NCBI GenBank assembly: GCA_027315205.1
Contig: DAHUYM010000006.1
Location: 62,001 to 126,000 of the forward strand
DNA length: 64,000 nt
Source: Leptospirillum sp.
GTDB taxonomy: Bacteria > Nitrospirota > Leptospirillia > Leptospirillales > Leptospirillaceae
Direction: 5' to 3'
Shown: positions 17,944 through 26,795 of the stretch, piece by piece
Position numbering within the stretch: position 1 is the first letter of the stretch
Layout: each line of letters starts with the position of its first letter
Notes under the pieces: generated by a model
What the model was told of the DNA's origin: nothing
The model's input: the letters and a program-made list of their open reading frames with translations, nothing else
The model's database searches: none
Program-made: the position numbers and the translations under genes

Positions 17944-18084
17944 ATCCCGCCTTATCCGACAGAAGGCGCAAGGCCCACCACCCTTCCTTTAAAGTTTTCG
18001 GGGAAAAGATCCGATAAATGGTGTGAGTGAATTTCGGGTCCGGACATTGTCCATGCGCCCCTGACAAGGGAAGGAGAACGCAAG

Positions 18085-18741
18085 ATGAAGATGAGTCGCC
18101 ATCGATTTTTTTCGAACCGTTTATTTGTCACGGCATGCCTGATCGGAGCACTCTTGCTCGCGACGGGCTTGACCATCCCCAGGACGGCGCGTGCCGCTTC
18201 TTCAGGCGCAGGCGTCTGGGACCTGCTTGTATTCGGGAACTACGACATGGTGTCGGGGATCGACACCCAGAACCTGGTCTCCACCGGCGGGGGTTCCAAT
18301 ACGTTTCCAAATACGTTCCAGAACGGGTACGGCGCAGGCTTGTCCGTTGTCTACTGGTTCAACGACGTTCTGGCGTTTCGCGTCACGGCCCAAGGGAATC
18401 TCTTCCAGGGGCAGACCGGATACGCATACGATGGAAATTCTCTCGAGTCCGCACCCCTGAGCGGCGGGTTCGAGGTCAAGCTTTACGGGGACGAAGACTA
18501 TTTTTTGTATGGGGTCATCGATGCCGGAGCCGCTTACGAGGACGAGGTCACCGGTTCTTCCCCGACCCTTTCGAACAGTCTCGCACATTCCTGGTCGGCC
18601 TACGGAGATGCGGGGTTGGGGGTGAACTTGAACTGGGTTTTCCTGGAAGTGAAATTTGCCTATCTGCCCCAGGCCCTTCCCCAGTACAGCAATCAGAACG
18701 CGTTCTACTATATCCCGTTTACCGCAGGTTTCAACTTCTGA
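18085..18741 (+). CDS. Small outer-membrane beta-barrel protein, unknown role
   Basis: 218 residues with a long signal peptide (LFVTACLIGALLLATGL, then ARA-A cleavage). The mature part alternates hydrophobic and polar residues and is rich in aromatics, Gly and Asn. It ends in FTAGFNF, an outer-membrane type C-terminal phenylalanine. Periodic strands (YGAGLSVVYWF, FLYGVIDAGAAY, YGDAGLGVNLNW) suggest an eight-stranded barrel like OmpA/OmpX-type porin-like proteins. ATG 18085 has AAGGAG upstream. No family was recognised with confidence. It lies between the c-di-GMP protein and a convergent hairpin. Confidence 0.75.
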   Translation: MKMSRHRFFSNRLFVTACLIGALLLATGLTIPRTARAASSGAGVWDLLVFGNYDMVSGIDTQNLVSTGGGSNTFPNTFQNGYGAGLSVVYWFNDVLAFRVTAQGNLFQGQTGYAYDGNSLESAPLSGGFEVKLYGDEDYFLYGVIDAGAAYEDEVTGSSPTLSNSLAHSWSAYGDAGLGVNLNWVFLEVKFAYLPQALPQYSNQNAFYYIPFTAGFNF

Positions 18742-18747
18742 AGGAAA

Positions 18748-18783
18748 GGAGGGGGGAGGAAATCGCTTTCCTTCGCCCCCTCC
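18748..18783. terminator. Hairpin between convergent genes
   Basis: GGAGGGGG (18748-18755) pairs with CCCCCTCC near 18776-18783, with a second stem from GAGGAAA and TTTCCTTC inside. It lies between the barrel gene stop and the convergent phosphoesterase gene, so it may serve both directions. The stem has bulges and there is no long T-tract. Confidence 0.45.
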
Positions 18784-18832
18784 CTCTTCCCCTCACACCG
18801 ATATCCCTTGTTTCCACCCAAGCCTTTACCCG

Positions 18833-19984
18833 TTATGCCCCTTTCAAAATAAAAAGAGTGATCTCGGAACGGACACCGAAACGGATCGGCACCCCGAAAT
18901 AACCCGTCCCCGGATTGACGTACAGATACTGAATACCGGAATCGGACATTCTCCGAAACAAACCGACGTCGTAGTCGTAAAAAAGGGAGGAAAGGTTCCA
19001 CCTCTGGAACGGAAATCCGATCTGACCCCCATGGGTATGCCCGGAAAGGGTCAGTTGTGCTGGCATGTCGGACAAACGTTTCCAGAGGGAAGGATGGTGG
19101 GACAGTACGATCACCGCATCGCCGGGAACGTAGGAAACCCGGGAAAACGCCTTATCCGGGGACGGTCCGGATTCTCCCCGTTCCTGGGCCGCCGGGTCGG
19201 TCAGGCCGACAACGTGGACGGTCCTCTCTCCGACCGCGATCGAAACGGATGTATTTTCGAGGAGCGGCCATCCGGCCCCTGACAGCTTCGCAGCAACCCC
19301 GGGGCCGTCCACCCAGTGTTCGTGATTCCCCATGACGGCAAAAACCCCCAGCTTCCCCTTGAGGTTCCCGAAGAATGCCAAAAAACGGTCCATCTCGTCG
19401 AGCCGCCTGTCGATCATATCTCCCGTAAAAACGAGGAGGTCGACGGGCACCTTTTCGATCGCGGCCCTGAGCCGCCTGAGGGTACGGTCGGATTCGAAAA
19501 GCCCCACGTGAACGTCGGAGACCTGGAGTATCCGGAAGCCCTCCAGATCGCGAGAAAGACCGGGAAGGACGATCGGAACTTCCATGATCCTGGGTCCGAG
19601 AATCCGGTTACGCAAGGCGAACAGAACGAAAAAACTCCAGACGCCCAGGACGGTATCGATTTGAAGCGCGTTCGAAAGGGTTTGCGGCCCAGAAACGGGA
19701 TTGAGCAGGCGATGAATGCCAACGCCGGCCCGAAGGAGAAAAAGAGTGAGGACTCCGACGGCAGAGAAAAAATAGTAACTGAAAAAGATCGGCATCAGCC
19801 AGATCGGCCGAGCCCAGTTCTTCATGAACGAGAGGTTCAGGTACACCGGCATCGAAAGGGCAAGTACGAGGAAGGCTCCGATACCCGTCCCGGAAACGCC
19901 GGCCGAACGCAAATAAAACGCAAGGGCTGCCTGGATCAGCACATAGGCACCCAGCAACGCAAACAAGAAAAACCTGAAACGCAT
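18833..19984 (-). CDS. Membrane-anchored metallophosphoesterase (YkuE/YaeI-like)
   Basis: 383 residues: about four N-terminal hydrophobic segments (residues 1-125) followed by a calcineurin-like phosphoesterase domain. Metal motifs are complete and in order: DVHVG, GDMID, GNHEH, SHHP and SGHTHGGQ. Members such as YaeI and YkuE act on lipid-linked phosphates or UDP-diacylglucosamine-like substrates; the substrate here is unknown. It is the last gene of the nfo-mlaEFD run, 16 nt after mlaD, which fits a role in lipid or envelope maintenance (inference). Confidence 0.85.
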   Translation of the reverse strand: MRFRFFLFALLGAYVLIQAALAFYLRSAGVSGTGIGAFLVLALSMPVYLNLSFMKNWARPIWLMPIFFSYYFFSAVGVLTLFLLRAGVGIHRLLNPVSGPQTLSNALQIDTVLGVWSFFVLFALRNRILGPRIMEVPIVLPGLSRDLEGFRILQVSDVHVGLFESDRTLRRLRAAIEKVPVDLLVFTGDMIDRRLDEMDRFLAFFGNLKGKLGVFAVMGNHEHWVDGPGVAAKLSGAGWPLLENTSVSIAVGERTVHVVGLTDPAAQERGESGPSPDKAFSRVSYVPGDAVIVLSHHPSLWKRLSDMPAQLTLSGHTHGGQIGFPFQRWNLSSLFYDYDVGLFRRMSDSGIQYLYVNPGTGYFGVPIRFGVRSEITLFILKGA

Positions 19985-20000
19985 GGAACCCCCGGACTCC

Positions 20001-20978
20001 CTAGAAAATGTGGACGTTCACTGTGAAATACTTCTTCGGGTCCTTTTTCATGTCGTCCAGGAGACCGTTCACCTTGTCGATCGTGTCATTCATGCGCTCG
20101 GCCATGCGGGGATTGTAGAGGATGTCTCCCAGGGCGCCTTTTCCCTTGGCGATCTGTCCCAGGATGATCGTCAGGTGGTCGAGCGAAGACGAGAGGTCCA
20201 GGGCGGTTTTGGGATCATGTGCGATCAGCCCCAGCGTCCCGTGTGGATCGTTCAGCGCCGAAAGAAGCTCATTCAGCCTTGTGAGCGTCATATCCAGTTT
20301 CTCGGTCATTTCCGTGGAATGGATCATCTGGGGAAGCGGTCCTTTTCCACTGTCCATGGACCGGACCAGACTCCGGAGGGTTTTCGTTGTCTCGTTTAGG
20401 TTGTCGTAAAGATCGGGATTGGTCAGCAGGCGTCCCACGGTCCCCTTTCCTTCCTGGGCCTGGAGCAGAAGGATATCCAGGGACCTGGAGACGTGGTTCA
20501 GGCTCTTGACGAGATCGTTTCCACTGCCCAGGACGGTTTCCAGGGTCCGGGTATTCTGGCCCGTAATAGGAAGTCCGATATTCAACGGACCTTTCGAAAG
20601 GTCCCCCGGGATCAGGTCAAGGTATTTGATTCCCATCAGACCTTGTGTCCGGATGGTCGCGGTGGTCTCGCTGGAAAGCTCGGACAGGCGTTTTTTCGTG
20701 ATCCGGATGATCACCTGTACATAGCGCCCGTTCTGGAATTGGACAAAATGGACCGATTTTACAAAACCGCTCGTGATCCCAGAGATACGAACCGGTGATC
20801 CGGTCGTGAGACCCCGCACGTTCTTGAAGAGAATGGTCAGCGGGACCTGCCTCGAAAATAACTCGTTGACCTTGCCGTAGGTCAAGATGGCAAGGACCCC
20901 CAGAAAGAAACTGATCCCCACGATGATCCCCACCCGGATCTCCGACAGCTTAAGGTCAAAGCTGCGCTTCATCGCCAA
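20001..20978 (-). CDS. mlaD: MlaD/MCE-type lipid-binding substrate protein
   Basis: 325 residues with an N-terminal membrane anchor (VGIIVGISFFLGVLAILTYG) and one MCE domain (VPLTILFKNVRGLTTGSPV, ISGITSGFVKSV). A long helical periplasmic tail follows, with coiled segments such as LNHVSRSLDILLLQAQEGKG. MlaD hexamers pass phospholipids between the inner-membrane MlaFE transporter and the periplasm. The tail is longer than in E. coli MlaD and closer to the extended MCE type. TTG 20978 follows GGGGAAG; ATG 20972 is an equally possible start. Confidence 0.9.
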   Translation of the reverse strand: MAMKRSFDLKLSEIRVGIIVGISFFLGVLAILTYGKVNELFSRQVPLTILFKNVRGLTTGSPVRISGITSGFVKSVHFVQFQNGRYVQVIIRITKKRLSELSSETTATIRTQGLMGIKYLDLIPGDLSKGPLNIGLPITGQNTRTLETVLGSGNDLVKSLNHVSRSLDILLLQAQEGKGTVGRLLTNPDLYDNLNETTKTLRSLVRSMDSGKGPLPQMIHSTEMTEKLDMTLTRLNELLSALNDPHGTLGLIAHDPKTALDLSSSLDHLTIILGQIAKGKGALGDILYNPRMAERMNDTIDKVNGLLDDMKKDPKKYFTVNVHIF

Positions 20979-21012
20979 CGGACTTCCCCTTTTCCCTCAT
21001 TCGACGTGGTCG

Positions 21013-21735
21013 TCATATCGAGATGAACGCCTTCACGAACGGTTCGTTCGACTGTTCGATTTCCTTCCGGGTTCCGGTGAGAACAACCCGGGATTCGTGA
21101 ATGAACATAAACAGGTCCCCCAGGCGAAACGCATCGTGAATATCGTGCGTCACGACCAGGCTCATCGCCTTGAATTCGCTCTGGACATGCCGTATCAGGT
21201 CGCAGATCGTACTCGAAGTAAAAGGATCCAGGCCGGTCGTCGGCTCGTCGTAGAGCATGACGAGAGGATCCTGTGGGGCCATGGCCCTGGCGATAGCGAC
21301 TCGTCGCTTCATCCCTCCCGACAGTTCGTCCGGCATTTTGTCGATCACCTCTTCAAGTCCGACGAATCTCAACAGAGTTCTCACACGGTCTTCGATTTTC
21401 TCATCCGGCCAATCGGTGTGCTCCCAGAGCCAGAACCCGATGTTCTCCCCCACGGTGTGCGAATCGAACAGCGCCCCTTCCTGGAACACCATACCGATCC
21501 GCTGACGGTATGCAAGCAACCCTTCCTCGTCGAGTTCCCCGACGTCGGAACCGTCGACCAGGATCCTCCCTGCCTGGGGTTTCAGGATACCTAGAACACC
21601 TTTCAGGATCGTCGATTTTCCGGAACCGCTGTCGCCCAGGATGACTATCGTTTGGCCATCGGGAACTTCGATATCGATGTCCCTGACGATCGTCCTGTCA
21701 CCGTATCCTAAGGATACGCCGTCGAAACGAATCAT
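21013..21735 (-). CDS. mlaF: MlaF-type ABC transporter ATPase
   Basis: A 240-residue ATPase of a phospholipid-trafficking ABC transporter. It has Walker A GDSGSGKST, Q-loop MVFQEGALFDS, signature LSGGMKRRVAIARA, Walker B MLYDEPTTGLDP and the switch His in LVVTHD. The ATG overlaps the mlaE stop by 4 nt, and mlaD follows 34 nt later, giving the usual mlaE-mlaF-mlaD order. No MlaB or MlaC gene is visible here. Confidence 0.93.
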   Translation of the reverse strand: MIRFDGVSLGYGDRTIVRDIDIEVPDGQTIVILGDSGSGKSTILKGVLGILKPQAGRILVDGSDVGELDEEGLLAYRQRIGMVFQEGALFDSHTVGENIGFWLWEHTDWPDEKIEDRVRTLLRFVGLEEVIDKMPDELSGGMKRRVAIARAMAPQDPLVMLYDEPTTGLDPFTSSTICDLIRHVQSEFKAMSLVVTHDIHDAFRLGDLFMFIHESRVVLTGTRKEIEQSNEPFVKAFISI

Positions 21736-22508
21736 AGGGTGAAACCCAACACGTCAAGGAGAAGCTTCGAGATCAGGAAATTTGCGATGAGGATCCAGAC
21801 GGCCGAGGCGACGACCGCCTTGTTCGTGCTTCTTCCCACATCGTAGGCCCCGCCCGATGTCCTCATACCATAATAGCAGCCGACCGAGGTAAGGATAAAT
21901 CCGAAAACGAAGGGTTTTATAAGGCCGTTGGCCATATTTTCACCTGTGAGGGCCTCACGTACGCCGGCCCAATATTGGGGAGCGGGGACCTTGCCGACCA
22001 GAAAGGCGATCCAGAGGCCTGACAACAATCCCAGAAAATCTCCGGCGACGCTGAGGATCGGATTCATCACGAATCCTGCGAACATGCGGGGGGCCACCAG
22101 GCGATCGATCGGATCGACGCCCATGACCCGGAGAGCTTCGACCTGCTGGGTCACGTTCATCATCCCGATTTCCGACGCAATCCCGGACGTCACGCGTGCC
22201 GACATCACGAGCGATGCCAGGACGGGCCCAAGATCCCGGATGATCGATGTAGCCACGACTTTGCCGAGTATGGCTTTGGCCCCATAGGGGGCCATTACCG
22301 ACTCGAACTGGAGGGCCATATCGAGGCCCGCGAAAATGCTTGCAAGGAAGACGATCGGGATGGATCCGACCCCGATCCGGTCCATCTGGACAAGTGTTTC
22401 GCGGGTCCTGAAACGCGTGATCATATACCGGAACGCGCGAAGGACCATCATGGTGAAAAAACCGGAGGTCCGGAAAAGATCCGCGAAATAAGTCTCGATT
22501 ATGTTCAC
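21732..22508 (-). CDS. mlaE: MlaE-type ABC transporter permease
   Basis: About 258 residues with five or six hydrophobic segments and the MlaE family core EIGMMNVTQQVEALRVMG followed by DPIDRLVAPR. It forms the membrane part of the MlaFE(D) lipid transporter. The frame extends to 22559, but GTG 22508 overlaps the nfo stop (GTGA) and gives the family's usual N-terminus, so it is preferred. Polarity of lipid movement cannot be read from sequence. Confidence 0.92.
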   Translation of the reverse strand: MNIIETYFADLFRTSGFFTMMVLRAFRYMITRFRTRETLVQMDRIGVGSIPIVFLASIFAGLDMALQFESVMAPYGAKAILGKVVATSIIRDLGPVLASLVMSARVTSGIASEIGMMNVTQQVEALRVMGVDPIDRLVAPRMFAGFVMNPILSVAGDFLGLLSGLWIAFLVGKVPAPQYWAGVREALTGENMANGLIKPFVFGFILTSVGCYYGMRTSGGAYDVGRSTNKAVVASAVWILIANFLISKLLLDVLGFTL

Positions 22509-23422
22509 ACCGGGGGCTCCCCTAGGGATTCCAGGGCGGAAACGAGCGCCGGATCGCATTCGTCGAAATGCTTTTGACCCGCCAGGATCGACACAACCGA
22601 AAGGTTCAGGCGATCTTCGCGGTCCGTTTCTCCCTTCGGTGTTTCGAGAATCATGGGGCAGGCACCGAAGCGTGCGTCGTGAAAGAGGCTCCAGAAAAAC
22701 CGGGGTCCGATATGTCCTTTTCCGACATGGGTATGCCGATCACGGCCGGAGCCGATCGCAAACATGGCGTCGTTGACATGCCAGGCATCGGGACGGTTCC
22801 CGGGCGCCGCCGACAGGAACTCGGCCATGACCTGGTCATAACCGTCGTCCGTCCGGATCTCGTACCCCGCGGCGAAGAGATGGCACGAATCCAGGCACAG
22901 TCCAACCCTCCCGGGAGAACCGATCTCTTCAAAAAGGGCCGACAGCTCTTCGGGATTCCGGCCGAGGGTTTTTCCTCCCCCTGCCGTATTTTCGAGAAGC
23001 AGCCGGGTCGATCCATGGGGAACCCGGTCCATCACGTCGCATATCAAATCGGCCGAGCGCCGGACAGCGTCCTTGCCCGTCTGACCTGCAGCCGAACCGG
23101 GATGCAGGACAAGCCCGCTGACACCCAGACTGTTGGACAAAAGCCAATCCTGTCTCAGGGCTTCGCAGGACTTCTCCCGCAAGACCGGGTCGGCAGTGGC
23201 CGTGTTTATCAGGTAACTGGCATGGACGAGCACGGGACCGATCCCGGAACGTGCATGTTCGGTTCGAAAGCGCACGACTTCTTCGTCCGGAACCGTCGGG
23301 AAGGCCCAAGTCCTTGAAGAGTGGGTGAAGATCTGAATGGCGCTGCAATCCAGGGACATACCACGGTCAATCGCGGTCGAAAGTCCTCCCTGGATCGAGA
23401 CATGGACACCTGGAAACGACAT
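22505..23422 (-). CDS. nfo: Endonuclease IV (AP endonuclease)
   Basis: A zinc-dependent apurinic/apyrimidinic endonuclease of base-excision repair, 305 residues. Metal-ligand motifs are present: HVSIQGG, VHASYLINTA, LLENTAGGG, LDSCHLFAAGY, WHVNDA, DRHTHVGKGHIG and LETPKG. It is the first gene of the nfo-mlaEFD-phosphoesterase run and overlaps mlaE by 4 nt. The pairing with lipid transport looks like a shared transcript rather than shared function. Confidence 0.95.
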   Translation of the reverse strand: MSFPGVHVSIQGGLSTAIDRGMSLDCSAIQIFTHSSRTWAFPTVPDEEVVRFRTEHARSGIGPVLVHASYLINTATADPVLREKSCEALRQDWLLSNSLGVSGLVLHPGSAAGQTGKDAVRRSADLICDVMDRVPHGSTRLLLENTAGGGKTLGRNPEELSALFEEIGSPGRVGLCLDSCHLFAAGYEIRTDDGYDQVMAEFLSAAPGNRPDAWHVNDAMFAIGSGRDRHTHVGKGHIGPRFFWSLFHDARFGACPMILETPKGETDREDRLNLSVVSILAGQKHFDECDPALVSALESLGEPPV

Positions 23423-23496
23423 ATTATGCGGGATTCACCTCAAGAATTTTGGAACGCGAAGCCGATCGATTCGGACATTTTGAGGAACAAAGGAAA

Positions 23497-23525
23497 GGGG
23501 AACCGGAGTCGGACTCCGGTTCCCC
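23497..23525 (-). terminator. Rho-independent terminator of the Spy-like gene
   Basis: Two 14-nt complementary arms (GGGGAACCGGAGTC and its complement) around a single central base form a strong hairpin. Read on the minus strand, it lies 20 nt after the stop at 23545 and is followed by a T-rich stretch (TTTCCTTTG). Confidence 0.75.
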
Positions 23526-23544
23526 TGCTTTCCGAATCGCACGC

Positions 23545-24045
23545 TCACATCGATTGGGCAGGATGTCCCATCATCGGGTGATGAGGCATGAGTCCATGGT
23601 GCATACGCATCATCTCCCTCCACATCTCCTTGACCATCTGATACTGCTGTGCGGTTAGGACACGATGCGCCTCGGCGATTGTCTGGACTTTCGCATCCAT
23701 GATCTTACGCTTGTGGGCGAGGATCTTGGAAACTTTGTCCTGGACCGCCTTCACGTTCACGTTATGGTGCATCATGAGTTCCATGGCTTCGACGTGGAGA
23801 ATCCGGATTTGGGCCTTCTCCATGATCTTGGTCTTCATGAAATCCATCTTCAGCGCCACCAGCCGATCGACCTGTTTCTTCGAGAGACCGAGCTGGTCCT
23901 GGTTCATCAGATAGAACCCGATGGGACCTCCATGTCCGTGATGCCCCATGCACCCGTGATGTCCGTGCGCCCACGCCGGGGATGCCGTCAAAAGGATAAG
24001 ACCGACCGCACCGGCAATGAGTTTGCCCATCCATTCGGCTTTCAT
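23545..24045 (-). CDS. Spy/CpxP/ZraP-like periplasmic His/Met-rich protein
   Basis: 166 residues: a signal peptide (KLIAGAVGLILLTASPAWA) followed by HGHHGCMGHHGHGG, then a helical body with the LTAQQYQ variant of the LTxxQ motif, and a Met/His-rich tail (MMRMHHGLMPHHPMMGH). The family contains envelope-stress chaperones and zinc/copper-binding sensors; the His/Met ends suggest metal binding (inference). It has a strong AGGAGGTG site. On the minus strand, TTGCCA and TAGGGT with 17-nt spacing in 24085-24125 may be its promoter. It diverges from galE. Confidence 0.75.
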   Translation of the reverse strand: MKAEWMGKLIAGAVGLILLTASPAWAHGHHGCMGHHGHGGPIGFYLMNQDQLGLSKKQVDRLVALKMDFMKTKIMEKAQIRILHVEAMELMMHHNVNVKAVQDKVSKILAHKRKIMDAKVQTIAEAHRVLTAQQYQMVKEMWREMMRMHHGLMPHHPMMGHPAQSM

Positions 24046-24200
24046 GATTCACCTCCTTAGGAGAATTGGGAATGATCGGATGTGCACTCAAACCCTACCA
24101 CACGCTAAAATCATTGGCAATTAAGTTGATTTCTGGATTGTCCATGTCTTCCTGCTCTATAATCCTTTCCGCAAACGTCCCCCATCCGAAAAGGAGTCTC

Positions 24201-25169
24201 ATGATCCTCGTTACCGGCGGAGCCGGCTATATCGGTTCCCACATGGCCAGGAGCCTCGTCCAGAACGGGTTCGATGCGGTTATCCTCGACAACCTCTCCC
24301 ACGGATCCAAGGAAATCGCGAACCAGACCGGAGCTCACCTGGTCGTCGGAGACATCCGGGATCCCAGAGCCCTCACGTCTCTCTTTTCCCATTACCCGAT
24401 CGAAGCCGTCATCCACTTCGCTGCGGCCATCGAAGTTGGGGAATCCGTCCTCGATCCCCTGAAGTATTGGGACAATAACCTGACCGGCACGTTACGGCTG
24501 CTCGAAACCATGCGGGCGTTCGGCATACGGAACCTCATCTTTTCTTCGACGGCGGCGGTTTACGCGCCGAAGAAAAGGGGGCTTCTCGTTGAGGAAAACC
24601 CGCTGCAACCTGACAATCCGTACGGAGACACGAAACTATCTGCGGAAAGGCTCATCGAAGCGGCATCCAAGGGATTCGGGCTAACGGCGATCACGTTCCG
24701 CTATTTCAACGCGGCCGCAATGGAACCGTCATTCGGCCTCATCTCCCATGCCATTCCCCGGAGCCACCTGATTCCGGCTGTCATGGACGCCATCACCGGA
24801 CGCATACTCGAGCTGAAAGTGTTCGGAAACGACTACGCGACACCGGACGGAACGGGAATCCGCGATTACATCCATGTCATGGACCTTGTGGATGCCCATC
24901 TGATCGGGCTGAAACGATTAATTAAGGGGAATCTTTCCGGGGTTTTCAACCTGGGGACGGGAAAAGGACATTCCGTTTTGGATGTGATCGGTATGGCCGA
25001 GAAGGTCACAGGGAAAAAGGTTCCGTGGCGGATCGTTGAACGCAGGCCCGGAGACGTTCCCATGCTTGTCGCCGGTAGTCGCAAAGCCAGGGAGACCCTT
25101 CCATGGATCCCGGTAAGGTCTTCTCTGGAGAGGATTCTCCGGGACACGGCAACCGGCTGGGGGCTTTGA
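24201..25169 (+). CDS. galE: UDP-glucose 4-epimerase
   Basis: A 322-residue short-chain dehydrogenase-type epimerase interconverting UDP-glucose and UDP-galactose for surface polysaccharides. Motifs are NAD-binding ILVTGGAGYIGSH, VVGDIRD, VIHFAA, SSTAAVY, the catalytic NPYGDTK (Tyr-x3-Lys), YFNAA, and a late RPGDVPML. The frame runs back to 24066, but ATG 24201 has AAAAGGAG and begins exactly at the family N-terminus. A TATAAT at 24158-24163 may be its -10 element, with a poor -35. No other sugar genes are adjacent. Confidence 0.93.
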   Translation: MILVTGGAGYIGSHMARSLVQNGFDAVILDNLSHGSKEIANQTGAHLVVGDIRDPRALTSLFSHYPIEAVIHFAAAIEVGESVLDPLKYWDNNLTGTLRLLETMRAFGIRNLIFSSTAAVYAPKKRGLLVEENPLQPDNPYGDTKLSAERLIEAASKGFGLTAITFRYFNAAAMEPSFGLISHAIPRSHLIPAVMDAITGRILELKVFGNDYATPDGTGIRDYIHVMDLVDAHLIGLKRLIKGNLSGVFNLGTGKGHSVLDVIGMAEKVTGKKVPWRIVERRPGDVPMLVAGSRKARETLPWIPVRSSLERILRDTATGWGL

Positions 25170-25227
25170 CATCTATGTTTTCAGAGATTTCAATAATGTA
25201 CTCGATTGAATGACTGCCAGAAGTCTA

Positions 25228-25244
25228 TCCCACATCCTGTGGGA
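25228..25244. terminator. Short hairpin between galE and the AT-rich island
   Basis: TCCCACA and TGTGGGA form a perfect 7-bp stem with a 3-nt loop, 59 nt after galE and 25 nt from the stop of the convergent island operon. There is no T-tract in either direction. It marks the left edge of the low-GC segment. Confidence 0.35.
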
Positions 25245-25268
25245 GGGAAGAGCTTTACGTGAGGATGC

Positions 25269-25685
25269 CTAATCTCTTGTGATTCTTAAAGCATCTTCTT
25301 TTGATTCAGATAAAAGAACTAACTCTCCAGCATAAATCTTTAAATTAAATCCCAGTATGCCAAGATCAAGTGCCAACCCTTCAGTTACCATGGTTAAGTT
25401 AAACATTGTCAGTTCTTGATCTACCTTAATCACTCCTGAAATTAACGGTTGGGATTGTTTATTTAAAACATAATTGAATTCAAATCTATCCGGTCGAACT
25501 TCTTCTTTCCCTAGCGAAAATCTTAAAAATAATGATAGGCGAATTGGGATTGGCCACTTTATATTTGTTGATTTCTCAGGCGGGATTTTAAACATGATTC
25601 GATCATTATAAAGACCCATCAGGGAGATCTTGTTGTGTTGTTCAAAGCGGATATCATCGCAGAAAATTTGATCAATGATTTTCAT
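25269..25685 (-). CDS. DUF6941-like protein of the AT-rich island
   Basis: 138 residues, no signal peptide or membrane segment. The N-terminus (CDDIRFEQHNKISLMGLYND) resembles the DUF6941 family as I recall it, whose function is unknown. The rest looks like a compact beta-rich fold (alternating strands such as RLSLFLRFSLG and FNLTMVTEGLALDLG). Its ATG overlaps the stop of the zinc-ribbon gene by 4 nt, so it is the third gene of a coupled operon. Base composition is far more AT-rich than the chromosome on either side, a sign of recent acquisition. Confidence 0.6.
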   Translation of the reverse strand: MKIIDQIFCDDIRFEQHNKISLMGLYNDRIMFKIPPEKSTNIKWPIPIRLSLFLRFSLGKEEVRPDRFEFNYVLNKQSQPLISGVIKVDQELTMFNLTMVTEGLALDLGILGFNLKIYAGELVLLSESKEDALRITRD

Positions 25686-26302
25686 GTTCCAACCAATTCA
25701 TTATTGGATCGAGAATTAATGAGTTGATCTGTCGATGATGAAGTTTTTGCGATTTGGATATGCGCAATATATGCATTTGGGTCGTTTTCCAAAACGATGT
25801 CAATATTAGGTCCTTGCTTTGATAAAGCTTCGCCTAATGCTTTCGCTGCTTCTCGTATGATTACTTGTCTTGCAAACATCGGATCAAATTTGTGTTCCGC
25901 GACTTCGGTGATCCAAGGATAGGTTGTAACTGTCCTGAGAAGCGCCATAGAAGCGGCAGAAAAGTCACCGGATTTCCAACGGGTCGATGTTCTAATCGGC
26001 AATTCAAAAACTCTTTCAAAATTAACTAATGTCATATGACCCTTTAAAGAATCAATCATATTCCTTACAGCAGATTCTTGAGCGCTTTTTTCTGCTAATG
26101 TGAAATTAGCATCCGTTTCTGCCGTAAAATCACCTTTTTCTTTACACATGTTGCATTCATAGATTACTTCGTCAAACTGAAATCGAGGGCCAAGCGTAAG
26201 AAGTGCGGATTGAGTTTTCACTTCCCTCTTTAAATCAGTTGATCCACATGCCGGACAACTAACAATTTTTTCAATCATATTATCTCGCTTTTTATCTTTC
26301 AT
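25682..26302 (-). CDS. Zinc-ribbon plus HTH protein, divergent MqsA-like antitoxin candidate
   Basis: About 206 residues. Two CxxC pairs (C16/C19 in CPAC and C50/C53 in CNMC) make an N-terminal zinc ribbon. After a spacer, residues about 85-125 (FERVFELPIRTSTRWKSGDF, then a SMALLRTV segment) have the spacing of an Xre-type helix-turn-helix. This zinc-ribbon/HTH order is that of MqsA-type antitoxins. A C-terminal extension of some 70 residues is extra. ATG 26302 has GGAG and overlaps the upstream gene stop (ATGA); an upstream ATG at 26320 is less likely. The similarity is by eye and distant. Confidence 0.55.
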   Translation of the reverse strand: MKDKKRDNMIEKIVSCPACGSTDLKREVKTQSALLTLGPRFQFDEVIYECNMCKEKGDFTAETDANFTLAEKSAQESAVRNMIDSLKGHMTLVNFERVFELPIRTSTRWKSGDFSAASMALLRTVTTYPWITEVAEHKFDPMFARQVIIREAAKALGEALSKQGPNIDIVLENDPNAYIAHIQIAKTSSSTDQLINSRSNNELVGT

Positions 26303-26712
26303 GAGGTCTCCGAATTCCATTTTTGTTGATTTATGAGTCTTCCAAGCCCTCTAAGCGGTAAATTTCTCGGATCAGGGTCCCTGTTTCTTTTCAAGGATTT
26401 AATAATCCACTTGCTAGTTTTTGGCTGGTAAAGGAACGCAATATACCCATAAGACATTCCGACAAAAAAACCATATGAATCAACCATGATCTTGATTGAT
26501 GGATCCAAATTATTTTCCCATATCTTGTTGTTGATAAAATGAGGACTTTCAAGACCATCCGCTGCAATAAAATCCAGAATTCCGGCTTGCGTGGTGAAAT
26601 TGAAATCACTTTTAGCCGTTTCCATCGCTCCTTTAGAGATAAAAACTTTTCCTATCCCTTCTGAACAAGCGCACAAGAATATTTCAAGGCGATAAGCAGG
26701 TAGGGGATGCAC
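26299..26712 (-). CDS. Unknown protein, possible MqsR-like toxin
   Basis: 137 residues starting at GTG 26712 after AAGGA. It is the first gene of the island operon and overlaps the zinc-ribbon/HTH gene by 4 nt. Part of it (SDFNFTTQAGILDFIAADGL, then a strand region YGYIAFLYQPKTSKWIIKSL) has the order of elements seen in MqsR-type RNase toxins, and the toxin-first gene order matches mqsRA. It is longer than typical MqsR (about 98 residues) and I see no decisive catalytic motif. It should be treated as unknown, with a toxin role as a hypothesis. Confidence 0.5.
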   Translation of the reverse strand: MHPLPAYRLEIFLCACSEGIGKVFISKGAMETAKSDFNFTTQAGILDFIAADGLESPHFINNKIWENNLDPSIKIMVDSYGFFVGMSYGYIAFLYQPKTSKWIIKSLKRNRDPDPRNLPLRGLGRLINQQKWNSETS

Positions 26713-26766
26713 GAAAATTTCCTTGAAGACAAGAATGATATTGGAGGTTTCGTTACAATGAAATGT

Positions 26767-26795
26767 ATCATATCATAATTTTGATTTTTATGCAA
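26767..26795 (-). promoter_or_regulatory. Sigma70-like promoter of the AT-rich island operon
   Basis: On the minus strand TTGCAT (26790-26795) and TATGAT (26767-26772) are separated by exactly 17 nt, about 55 nt upstream of the GTG at 26712. A second ATCATA copy overlaps the -10. The island therefore seems to have its own promoter rather than reading through from phoR. Confidence 0.55.
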